Shown: positions 1-8,472 of the stretch, in pieces
Numbering within the stretch: position 1 is the stretch's first letter
Layout: every line of letters begins with the position of its first letter
From: Ectocarpus siliculosus
Taxonomy: Eukaryota; Sar; Phaeophyceae; Ectocarpales; Ectocarpaceae
Length of the DNA stretch: 16,199 bases
NCBI GenBank assembly: GCA_000310025.1
Contig: FN649728.1
Span: 2,741,904 to 2,758,102, forward strand
Reading direction: 5' to 3'
Made by a program: the position numbers and the translations under genes
The notes under the pieces: model-generated
Told to the model about the DNA's origin: nothing
What the model saw: only the letters and a program-made list of their open reading frames with translations
The model's database searches: none

Positions 1-579
1 TCACATCCAGTAACGATTCATCGTGCACGTTGATTGGTGAGGGGAACCAGGGATAGGTCAAGAGGAGGCAGGGCCGGGTGGTGAGAGGGGGTGCGGGGAT
101 CCGATAAAGAGGGGGGACGGGAGAGGGCGGGTCGAGGGGCACGGCCGTGAGAGAGAGGGGGGGGGGGGAGTGACCGTCCAAAGAAACGTCGTAACTCACG
201 ATGATTTTCCTTCCACCTATCCTAGGGCGGTAGTTTGACTAACTAGGGTGGTGCGATGGTGGTTGTTTGGCTGGCTGGAAGAGATAGGGGCCGGGAGGGG
301 GGCAATTGCACCGTGACGAGAGTGGGCAGCCTTCGGGGCGTGTGTCGAGCTAGGATGGGAAGGTATATACCTGGTGTATTGTACGAAACACGTTGAAAAA
401 CAAGGAAACAAGAGGGGCGTCCAAGCAAGGGTAGCACTAGCGCCGAAGAGAGAGAGGGGAGACCATGGCCGTCGTCGAACAACACCGCGTCAACCATAGT
501 CGGCGGTTCTGTTCTCTCGGCATGGCGCTGCTAAAAGGCTGACACACGCACGCTCTTGCACTCCCCGCACGTTCTTCCT
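1..579. other. flanking region, no gene supported
   Basis: This stretch lies beyond the last candidate exon of the minus-strand gene. It is purine-rich on the plus strand, with runs of G (for example 159-168) and GAGAG tracts. Only short open frames without convincing splice sites or codon bias are present. It may contain the 3' untranslated region of the minus-strand gene. A GTGAGG donor-like site near base 37 could end a plus-strand exon starting outside the window, but nothing else supports it. Confidence 0.4.
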
Positions 580-1901
580 TCAACACGGACGGTGTCTTGA
601 AAGCGTGGATTCCTTGGTCCTGCCTATCGTCTTGTGGCGATTGACCCCACCAACAGAGCGCTGGCTCTTGTGCGACAATCCTTCGTTTATGCTGTCGATG
701 AACCCGCCTTCAAACAGGTAGCTGCGATCGGTCTTGTACAAGAATTCTTCGCTTGGCGTCTGGCAAGGCTCGCGCCCTTCTGTAAAAAAACATACTAGGT
801 TGCGCCTATTGCCCCTCTCCCTTGTACCTCTTGACAACGTATCTGAGAAAACAACAGCGAGGGGGGATTCCCGTCGGGAGTGCGGAGGTGGAGGGGAAAC
901 TTACCCTCCGTTTGCTCTTCTCCGCCTGGTACGCCGAGTCCAGCTGTTTCCAGTTCTCCTCCAACGCCCGCAGGTTGGACTGGACGGCGTTCTTCTTCTG
1001 GATGACCGCCGTAGGGTCCTTGCTAGCCGGCTCCTTCGCCAGCAACTGTGTACACGCGGCGAGGGGGTATACGCGGCGTGCGGAGGCGACGACCACGAAT
1101 CAGAACCCACCACCTCAACCAATCAACATACCAAACGACGGAGCAAATTGCATCCAGATATGTATGAAAATAGTGCGTGCTAACCATAATACAATTGTAC
1201 ACCCTTAACCAAGTAAGGGGCTGCTGTTCTTCAGGTGGGGGAGGGAGCAAAAGATGCGACGAATAGATTGATTCCAAGGGAACGACTGCTTATCGCGAGG
1301 GTGAAGAGATCGAAAAGGGCAACAGTCGAACCGCTGTGATCGACATGAAAATAATTTGGCATAGGATAAATCTAGCCAGGCCGGGCAAGAGCACTCGGCT
1401 CTTCTCTTGTTCTCGTGTCCGCCTCTGCAAGTGTCGCATGTAGCGATCCCCTAGCTTCTCCACAATATGCCAAAATCCTACAACAACACCCTCAGTTAGG
1501 TACAGTGGCATGTGTTGCGATTTTTTGCGACGACACCGGGGGGCGCACCATTCTCGGCCATGCTCGAGCGTCTGGCTCTTGGTGGCGACACTCCATGCTT
1601 GGTCGTTTCGTGCTCTGCCGGAGCAGACAGAAAAAATCCCGCACCGTGGCGCACTACACACACACGCCGTTCGCAAAGCGTACAAACAGCGCACAATAAC
1701 GAGCAGATACACGAGCAAGGCAGGACATCCCTGCTGCTGCTGCTGCTGTATGCTAACAACCTTATGCTGTAGACTCACATCGCAGGTATCACCTAGCCTC
1801 TTGATTATGGCCGACTTCACGGCATTGAAGCGGTCATCCTCCTTTGACTTCCTCTTCTTCCTTCGTAGCGCGCGCTCCTCGTCTGACCCTCCCACTGCAG
1901 C
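580..1901 (-). CDS. hypothetical lysine-rich, coiled-coil-like protein, 3' exons
   Basis: I do not recognise the family. Exon a (1901-1779) has a CAG acceptor and a GTGAGT donor and codes for 41 residues: an acidic start, the basic run RRKKRKSK, then a helix (DDRFNAVKSAIIKRL). Exon b (1045-905) has a CAG acceptor after a pyrimidine stretch and a perfect GTAAGT donor. It codes for 47 residues, including KKNAVQSNLRALEENWKQL, whose spacing of hydrophobic residues suggests an amphipathic helix or coiled coil. Both exons start and end in phase 0, so they join cleanly. A third exon (779-580, stop TGA at 582-580) follows a T-rich CAG acceptor and has good codon bias in the frame starting EGREPCQTPSEEFLYK. 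That frame needs two leading bases from the previous exon, so it does not join exon b directly; a missed small exon, another donor or a separate transcript would be needed. Exons a and b are the reliable part. Confidence 0.6.
1731..1748. repeat. CTG microsatellite (6 units)
   Basis: Six perfect CTG units lie in the intron between exons a and b of the minus-strand gene. On the transcribed strand they read CAG. They sit about 30 bases outside the exon a donor. Confidence 0.9.
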
Positions 1902-2128
1902 CTGAGGGTGAATGGGGGGGGGGGGCAAAATAAACAACAAACAGCCCGCACAAACCACACCACGGCAGCGAAAAGTTAGAGCAAATGACAAAAAAAAGCG
2001 TTGAGAAACAGATGAGAGGCTACGCCACAACCAGCATCCATCACTAAGAGTGTATAAGCACGACAAAAAGTACCATGTGTGTCACGGGAGTACCTATCCC
2101 ATGCGCTCCAGCCGTGCTGAGCGCTCAC

Positions 2129-2173
2129 ATGGCGTAGAGCGCGCTTCGGACACTTTCCCATCCTAACCGCCGT
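2129..2173 (-). CDS. candidate small exon upstream of exon a
   Basis: On the minus strand an AAG acceptor (TTTTAAG) precedes 45 bases ending in a GTGAGC donor. The frame is phase 0 at both ends and would join exon a (1901) directly, adding TAVRMGKCPKRALRH. Its internal ATG at 2161 could instead be a start codon, giving a short gene that begins here rather than at 8205. The exon is short and its codon use is not diagnostic, so this is a candidate only. Confidence 0.25.
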
Positions 2174-4365
2174 CTTAAAAGAGGCCAATAGGCAGAGACG
2201 ACCAAACCCACCGCCAGATAAGGTGAGGATGAGTTTTGAGGGTGGTTCTGTCAGTCCACGGCTGCTGCCGCTGCTTTGGAGTCAACACACCACAACGACA
2301 TCGTGTTCTAACCCTGTGCTCGCGCGCGCGGGGCTACAGCAGCAGTGTATAGCTCTCCTAAACATCGTTTCTGTTTTGATGTCCAACTTGTGAATCCGGG
2401 TTTTCGATCTCCCACGGATGCTACTCTGTAGCGCACCCTCTAGAGCATAGAATATTGTCCGCGCACCGCCTGTATGCATCCTCATCAACAAGGTTTTCAG
2501 GCCGGCATCCCCATACCCCGGGAAACCAAGCCCTCGAGGGCGAATGAAACCCCTGCTGCAGCGCTTGCAAATTTCGAGAAATTCCACCCAACACTACTGA
2601 CTACTTCAGAATGCTTGCGAGCCACACTTACTGCTGCTGACCTCCGGGTGGGCACAGCAACGCGCAGCCGACCGTGCATCTAAATCATGCAAGTAACTAG
2701 CACTTTCCGGGGGAGTCAGTCGCCCCGATCGTCTACGGGAGACGGTTTCCTCGACAATCTTCCCATGACTGGGAGATTGGTTCAAAAAATCGAACCGGCC
2801 ATGACGCTCCTTGTCGTCTTGTGTCACCAACGGCGGTAGCTAAATAGGGGGTTGAGACCATACAAGAGGAGATATACCGTTGCCCTCCCTCTCCGTTGGA
2901 GATGCTCCCACCACCCAGCGGCATGCTTTTCGGCCATGGCACGTGTTTAGCGTCCTCTGTCTTCAAACCCATCCCAATCACGCGTGCAGTTGGCTAATCG
3001 AGTTCCTAGCATTTCATATTCCCATGGATGTTCCCACATAGAACGAACACGGACGACTATGCTACTACGGTGCACGACTCCGTGTCAAGAGCTGCCAGGG
3101 AGTTTTATCACAGCAGCACTAGCTCCACACCCCGGCTTCAGTCCCCCACGTCCCGTTGGCCCGCCACCAACTTTGTTGCGTTGTGTATTCACGTACAAAT
3201 CTTCAAAGCTCCATGCGGACACTATTAGCTCTGCGACGCTAATGCCGAGGTGGGCCAATATTCGCTGTACCCTTCTTTTCCTGCTTTGCTTTGCTAGACA
3301 GCAGTATTGTAGTCGTATCGGGTTTGGGGGTTTTCCGCGTCCATTTGTTATATCCGTTTTTGGGGGTTTTCCGCGTCCATTTGTTATATCCGTTGTTGAT
3401 AGAAGCTTGTAGATAGATCACCACTTTTCGGGCAGTTGGCCCTTGACCACGGAAGTCCGCTGGACCGGTACGGTATCAGACGGTTTAGAGCAAGCCCGGA
3501 ACTTAGAGAACGTGAAGACAAGATTAACGGGATTAAAACTGTTCTGAGATGGCTCTATTAAATACTAATCAAATATAAAAAAGGAAAGCAACTTTCCCGC
3601 CGTTTAGGTTCTATGTGGAGGATACCATGAAGAGGCGTCCTATGTGCTGGCACGCTGGCACGTGCAGGTTTGCTACTGGAGCTGAAATACTGAAGGTCGC
3701 AGCAGCCTCTGAAAACAGCCCGATATCTGCGCTAGAACTTGCCGGAACCACACACGTTTCACAGCCATGCTCACCGCCATGGACCTAAACTCCTGAACGG
3801 AGGGTCGTCAGCAGTAGCTAATCAGCTAAGTCAACCCGCAGTTCCGGAGATTAGGGTCAGTGGCTGCGACCACAAGCACTACAAGACATACGGTGTCGGT
3901 CAAATTGCGGAGATTTGCGGAGACTGCTGTAGTATCCCCCAAGAAGCAGATTTGAGCACGCTAAGACTCACACCCCACTGCTAGAAGTAGGGTGTCCTCT
4001 AGTGATATCAGAAATTTCATGAAGAGAACCTACATAGTGTTCAAAAACCGATCCTGTTTGAGCGACTGCCGTTTTGGCTCTTTTGATTTGAAAATGACTA
4101 GTTCATTTCAAAGGACGCGTGAGGTAGACGCGTGAAATGTTAATATTTGTTTAGAGCTACCTCTACCGCCGCCCTGTGCGAGAATCAACGATTTCTGTTT
4201 TTCGCGATGTCTTCTGGTCTTGTGTGCCTCTTGTGCATTTTCTGGTGCTCTTGCGTTTGTTTTAAAAACTGTACAAAAGTCAACATCGAAATTCTTTGTC
4301 TGCCATCTCTTTCGTGACTTGGAACAAAAAACCCGTATCCAGCCGGTTTTCTTTCTACTCAGAGA
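2174..4365. other. gene-poor region, possible long intron
   Basis: No convincing gene is seen. Open frames of 60 to 140 codons occur on both strands, for example minus 2830-2606 and plus 2984-3412, but they lack matching splice sites and consistent codon bias. The only clear structure is the 36-base tandem pair at 3323-3394. If the exons at 7952-8205 and 580-1901 belong to one gene, this is intron. Confidence 0.5.
3323..3394. repeat. perfect 36-base tandem duplication
   Basis: Two adjacent identical 36-base units, 3323-3358 and 3359-3394, each beginning TTTGGGGGTTTTCCGCG and ending TTGTTATATCCGTT. Absence of any difference points to a recent duplication. No coding role is apparent. Confidence 0.95.
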
Positions 4366-4535
4366 CCCATGTTTATGGTGTCCAAATCTTTATTTTCCTT
4401 TCTTTGGCCAAATGCTGACTTTTTCGACCTTTTGGGCAGTCTGCCTCCCGAACGAATGCGAATCAGCAGTTGAGAATAGTCACAGCTTTGCCTGAGATGT
4501 ATACAGGCCGCCTATTTGTTTCGTCAGGGTCCACG
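4366..4535 (+). repeat. dispersed repeat, copy 1 (inverted partner at 6019-6195)
   Basis: From CCCATGTTTATGG to GGGTCCACG this segment matches the reverse complement of 6019-6195 along its whole length, with roughly 85-90% identity by eye and one indel of about ten bases. Similarity ends abruptly on both sides, so this is a discrete repeat unit or fragment, not a local palindrome. No target site duplication or tail was recognised, so its class is unknown. Confidence 0.8.
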
Positions 4536-4770
4536 ATAGTCCTTCTTCCCCTCGCTGCCTCGGCAAGGTTTTGCTTAGGCATGACCCAAAGCGAGGGGGG
4601 GGGTCTTTCTAGCGAGCAGGGCTAGACTCACCCTCAAGGGACCGATACCTTCTTGCTACGGCGCACCCGCCGCGAGGCGTGCGTAGTGGTGGAGTTGGGT
4701 CGGCACTGGTGCGTCAGGTACAAAGAAAGGTGCAGATGCGCGGGCCTCGAGGCCGTCGGTGCAGGCAGCA

Positions 4771-5173
4771 ATGCCCATCTCATCTTTGTGCGCGGAGGCA
4801 GACGCCACCAGAAAGGTGGACGGGCACTATGTACACGGCCCTATGCTTGCTAGAGGGAGTTGTGTACTGTCTCAGTAACCTGGCTTCGCCATCAAAGGGG
4901 AGGAGGGAACAGGTGGTGACGAGCTGAGTGGGCTGGTTGACCCTTAGGCGCGAGAATTTTCAGACCAAGAACCCTAAGTGCAACGAGGGAGAAAGCGAGG
5001 AACCGACTGGGAAGGACAGCAACGAGAGCGAGTACGAAGCGGGGCGGGTCGAGTTTGGTCGTGCTAGGACTGGCCACAGCGACACCGGAGAAGCGGCACC
5101 GGAGCAGCGGCACCGGAGCAGCAGCAGCGGAACCGGAGCATGCGGACGGCATCGAACCGTGTCGCACGGATAA
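4771..5173 (+). CDS. candidate two-exon open frame, hypothetical
   Basis: An exon following a GGTGCAG acceptor spans 4765-4815, with an ATG at 4771 and a GTGGAC donor. A second exon follows TTTTCAG at 4963 and runs 4964-5173 to a TAA stop. The junction is phase 0 on both sides and would give about 84 residues, hydrophilic and charged (for example KDSNESEYEAGRVEFGRAR), with G/C-ending codons. Near its end, at about 5095-5130, short GCACCGGAGCAGCG-type repeats encode an Arg/Ser/Glu-rich tail. There is no recognisable domain. It could equally be the 3' end of a longer gene or a chance open frame. Confidence 0.3.
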
Positions 5174-6018
5174 ACATCTCTTGTGTTGTCAATTATTTTC
5201 CGTTTTTTTTTCCTGAATGTAGGTGTTAGGTGTGTGTAATGACGTCACTGGTTTTGTAGAGAGACGCGGCAGAGATGGTGCGGATACCCCGGGTGCCTTA
5301 ATTGTGTACCTGCATAGTGGAAGACCCCTTCAATGTGGAACGATTCCTAGTCAGTGTCGATATTTACACTGCTGTGTCTAACACAGATGATCTGGATAGA
5401 TTCGGGCGATTGTCAATTGCAATGATGGCTTTGATTGGTTGTTCTTCTTCATTGTATGTCCACGGGCCCATTCTGACAGCACTTCAGACAGCAGCTGCAT
5501 GCCCCGAGCTTGTTGTGCACGATGCACCATGGTGTTATTTTTGTACAGACAGCACTTCAGACAGCAGACGCTGTAATCGACAAACATTCATTTTGGTGAA
5601 GTGCGAAGTGGGGGACAAGGGGGGTGATGCCGCCTGCTGTAGTCGAATTGTAGTGTGTGGGCGTGTAGTTCAGTTGTGAGCACGCAAACGTGCTGCAGGG
5701 ATTGATTGTAGGTGTACCTCGTCGGGCTTGTGTACCCCTTTTCTTGCTAATAGTGTGCGTGTTCTTTAGATCTTCGGATGGCTTTAGCATTTTTGTGACC
5801 ACGGGCCGAGTCTTTGCTAGATTTTGGGATTAGCAACTGACACGAGTTTAATGTGAAGAAAACAACAACAGCAACAACGTTTGATTTTTTTCCAGCAGAG
5901 CAAGATGTGCACCATTCGGCCGAAAGACCACCTCGGAGCAAATCTTGGGCCAAGATCTGTCCAAAAGCTGGTGTTGGAAAAATCTTGCGTGAAAATTGCG
6001 CATCTTGCAAAAATCAAA
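5174..6018. other. no gene supported
   Basis: This region lies between the candidate open frame and the second inverted repeat copy. It contains a 20-base direct repeat (5475-5494 and 5548-5567) and an ACAACAACAGCAACAACG-like stretch near 5860. Open frames are short and without splice support. Confidence 0.45.
5475..5567. repeat. direct repeat of 20 bases
   Basis: GACAGCACTTCAGACAGCAG occurs at 5475-5494 and again at 5548-5567, with start points 73 bases apart. Each copy is itself built from a repeated CAGACAGCA-like core. No function is evident. Confidence 0.8.
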
Positions 6019-6195
6019 CGTGGGCCCTGGCGAAACATTTAGGCGATCTGTAGATATCTCAGGCAAAGCTGTGACTATTCTCAAAGGTCGAACAGCTGAT
6101 TCGCATTCGTTCGGGAGGCGGACTGCCCAAAAGGTCGAAAAAGTCATCATTTTCCAAAGAAAGGAAGATGAAGATTTGGAAACCATAAACATGGG
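6019..6195 (-). repeat. dispersed repeat, copy 2 (inverted partner at 4366-4535)
   Basis: This is the reverse-oriented relative of 4366-4535. It carries about ten extra bases (TTCGACCTTT-like) in the middle. The two copies are separated by about 1.48 kb of unrelated sequence. The sequences outside the copies do not match, so the pair looks like two independent insertions or fragments of one family rather than terminal repeats of one transposon. Confidence 0.8.
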
Positions 6196-6833
6196 CCTCA
6201 CTGCTGTAAAGGCTTGAACACATCCCTTTCGACCGTGGTATCTCGAACGGGTGGTCTTTCTGTGAGATTACTACAATGCAATATGTATTTCGAAGTATAT
6301 AGTATGATACATTGCACACATACTACGTTCTAAAAATCTGCTGTTGCAGTAATCCTATTTTTCGCCTGGCGAAGAACCTCCTCTATGATAGGGCCTGCAC
6401 GTGACAAGCTGCACCTGATTTTGATGCGTGCTTGCACTCAACGGACGGGAACTCCAAGAAGGGTACGGAAGAAGAGGCATGGGATACTACCGGAGGGCAG
6501 GCATCACAACGAACGGTTCCCAAGACAGCAACGAAGCTCGTACGGAAAACAGAAAGCAACACTTACGTACAAAACCTGGCTGCTCAACGGAAATAAATGT
6601 GTCTCAAACCTCTACAACTCAATGTTGAACAAGGGCGGCGAGCACTGCCGAGGAGAAGGCATACAGACAGGCATGATTGTTCAACGCGCAGAGACTGCCT
6701 GCCCGCCGCACAGGCGCGGAGGGGGGCGGGCAAGCCGTGAACGGGCGCGGTTGAGGAAAGCAAACATGCGTCGAGACATCTAACCCGGCAAGAGCACCGC
6801 AGAACGGCCGTCGTAGGACCGCGATCGCTACAA
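6196..6833. other. no gene supported
   Basis: An open frame of about 130 codons on the plus strand (6385-6783) has a basic composition and no splice or codon-bias support. Nothing else is recognised up to the target duplication of the SINE at 6834. Confidence 0.45.
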
Positions 6834-6843
6834 TATCCGGGCA

Positions 6844-7031
6844 TTTTTTTTTTTTTTTGTCTTCACTTCATATCAGCGCTCACAGCACTAGTGCCGTCTA
6901 CTCCAACCCGTGGTCACACAGAAGAGCCCCTCTCTACCCTCCCCTCCTGCGGTGCTTTGCCTTCGATTTTTAATGCGAGAAGAGTTCAGCACTCTCTTCC
7001 CTCTGTGTACACACGAACTAGCGCTATCCAC
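6844..7031 (-). mobile_element. 5'-truncated SINE, minus orientation
   Basis: A poly-T tract begins at 6844 (a poly-A tail on the minus strand), followed by about 175 bases that match the 3' part of the SINE at 7272-7595 in reverse complement, with only about ten differences and one short indel. The element stops at a point equivalent to base 7404 of the other copy, so the tRNA-like head is missing. It is flanked by a perfect 10-base target duplication, TATCCGGGCA, at 6834-6843 and 7032-7041. A 5' truncation, an A tail and a target duplication are what LINE-driven target-primed reverse transcription produces. Confidence 0.9.
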
Positions 7032-7271
7032 TATCCGGGCATTTAACGGTGGCTTGGCAAGAGGGCGTGCATGCATATGTACTTCTAATTACTGCTGTGT
7101 GCTTGTTGTTGCGGTTGATCGATCGCCTGAGCCACAACACGCGTGCTTGATTGAGCTGAGAGCTGCGCCCTGCTGCTATTGCGCGCTCTGTAGGAAGGGG
7201 TGTGTCTGCGGGCGTGCGCGGAACTTTCTTGTCGTTTTCGTGAGAGGAGCGGGGGTTATACATAGGGGCAA

Positions 7272-7595
7272 TATTGCCGGTCGCCCCGGTGGTCTAGTTA
7301 GTAGCCTCGTAACATTCTAGAGGTCAGGTCAGTGGTTCGAATCCCGGCGTAGGCGAGCTTTTCTTGCAAAGTGAGTTTTTCTCTCGCTTCCGCTCCTGGC
7401 CAAGTGGATAGCGCTAGTTCGTGTGTACACAGAGGGAAGAGAGTGCTGAACTCTTCTCGCATTAGAAATTGAAGGCGAAGTACCGCAGGAGGGGAGGGTA
7501 GAGAGAGGCTCTTCTGTGTGACCACGGGTTGGAATAAACGGCACTATAATAGTGCTGTGAGCGCTGATTTGAAGTGAAGAACAAAAAAAAAAAAA
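7272..7595 (+). mobile_element. full-length tRNA-derived SINE, plus orientation
   Basis: The head at about 7281-7356 resembles a degenerate tRNA. An A-box-like TGGTCTAGTTAGTAG lies at 7290-7304, a perfect B box GGTTCGAATCC at 7334-7344, and the ends TCGCC and GGCGA can pair as part of an acceptor stem. A tRNA-unrelated body follows from about 7361, and a poly-A tail ends the element at about 7583-7595. A 10-base target duplication, ATAGGGGCAA, sits at 7262-7271 and 7596-7605. The A and B boxes form the internal RNA polymerase III promoter of such elements. The acceptor and T stems carry mismatches, so this is not a working tRNA gene. No protein is encoded; movement would depend on a LINE elsewhere. 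Confidence 0.92.
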
Positions 7596-7605
7596 ATAGG
7601 GGCAA

Positions 7606-7951
7606 ACAAAAGAGAAGACTTTTTCCTGGGGGATCAACATACACCAGTACATCGGAGGCCGAAGAGACGAATTTGGTGGGAAACAACTGACTGAAATCGA
7701 CGGCATCTCTCCCCCACGTTCGTGGTAAGGGGGCACACCCCCGGAATCGTTTCGAGTCGATCTGTCTTCTAAGCCGCAGGGTGCATCAGTGCTACTGCTG
7801 TAGCGGTTTTCGTGTGTCTACTGTCTACATATCTTGCATCTGGTCGTATATGTGATCGATCGGAGACCGGATGGTGCGGCAATAAAAAAAAAACGGGTCT
7901 TCTAATGTGATGATTGACTGATTGTGCAACAGGGAGAGAGAAGGTTTTCAC
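7606..7951. other. no gene supported; possible intron or 3' end of minus-strand gene
   Basis: On the minus strand the frame of exon 7952-8020 stays open through its donor to a TAG at about 7769, so unspliced readthrough would add about 60 residues. The added residues look less protein-like than the exon, and a poly-T/A tract lies inside. I favour splicing at 7951. No other feature is seen. Confidence 0.4.
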
Positions 7952-8205
7952 CCCCGTCCCGAACAAGGCACGCTTGAGCTTCTCCGTTCTCGAAAGAACG
8001 ACCTCAAGAAAAGGTTCACCCTGGCTAGCCGATGCCCAGGACGTGTGTGTTACTCGGAGGAGAGAACGGGTAAACGAGGGCAACTAACGTTCTCTCCCCT
8101 TCCTCTGCTGTTTGCGTTCTGTAGCCAGGCGCGTTTCTCACATACCTGAATCTTTCGCAGCTTCGAGAGAAGCAGGTCCACCTCTCTGTCAGTCGAGGGC
8201 GCCAT
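7952..8205 (-). CDS. hypothetical protein, first two exons
   Basis: Exon 1 (8205-8146) starts with ATG and codes for 20 residues beginning MAPSTDREVDLLL. It ends at a strong GTATGT donor. Exon 2 (8020-7952) follows a CAG acceptor, codes for 23 residues (GEPFLEVVLSRTEKLKRALF, then GTG) and has a GTGAAA donor. Both junctions are phase 0. The peptide is helix-prone with alternating acidic, leucine and basic residues; I do not recognise the family. The next phase-0 minus-strand exons I can find are at 2173-2129 and 1901-1779, so this may be the 5' end of the gene described at 580-1901, with an intron of about 6 kb full of repeats. The ATG lies 267 bases from the ATG of the Rab28 gene on the other strand. 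Confidence 0.6.
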
Positions 8206-8472
8206 CTCTCCCCGGTCCCCTTGCTCCCCTTCCCTTCCCTTCCAAGTCTTTCCCGCTTTCTCAGCTGATGGTCTCGTCGTGCTGCCGTGCGGTGCACACT
8301 CCCCGACTAGGGGGGTTCACGGCTATGACGGCAGCGGAGGGGGGGGGGGATTCCAGGGGCAGTGAGCCCATTTCCACAAGGAGGCGTGTGTATGGATCCA
8401 CCTGCCGTCCTGGATCTTTTCACATACACCGACACCCACGACCGTGAGCGGTATCATTCTACACCCGGTGTC
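8206..8472. promoter_or_regulatory. probable bidirectional promoter region
   Basis: This is the whole space between two start codons facing away from each other, so both 5' untranslated regions and both promoters should lie here unless upstream non-coding exons exist. It holds pyrimidine-rich tracts (CCCTTCCCTTCCCTTCC around 8227-8243) and a run of G near 8339-8349. I see no clear TATA box. The inference rests on gene arrangement only. Confidence 0.45.

Noticed and set aside
1415-1772. Plus-strand open frames overlapping the minus-strand intron
   Set aside because: Several short frames on both strands overlap here without coding bias; they are shadows in intron sequence.
2606-2981. Two overlapping minus-strand open frames that look partly protein-like
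   Set aside because: Neither has a splice site pair that connects in phase with nearby minus-strand exons, and their codon use is mixed.
4366-6195. A DNA transposon with 170-base terminal inverted repeats
   Set aside because: No transposase-like frame lies between the arms, the arm ends show no target duplication, and the repeats are about 10-15% different, so independent insertions are more likely.
6385-6783. Plus-strand open frame of 132 codons
   Set aside because: No codon bias, no domain, basic low-complexity composition and no splice signals; probably chance.
7281-7356. A tRNA gene
   Set aside because: The A and B boxes are good, but the acceptor stem pairs only partly, the T stem is mismatched and the anticodon arm does not fold properly. 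It is joined to a body with A tail and target duplication, so it is the SINE head.
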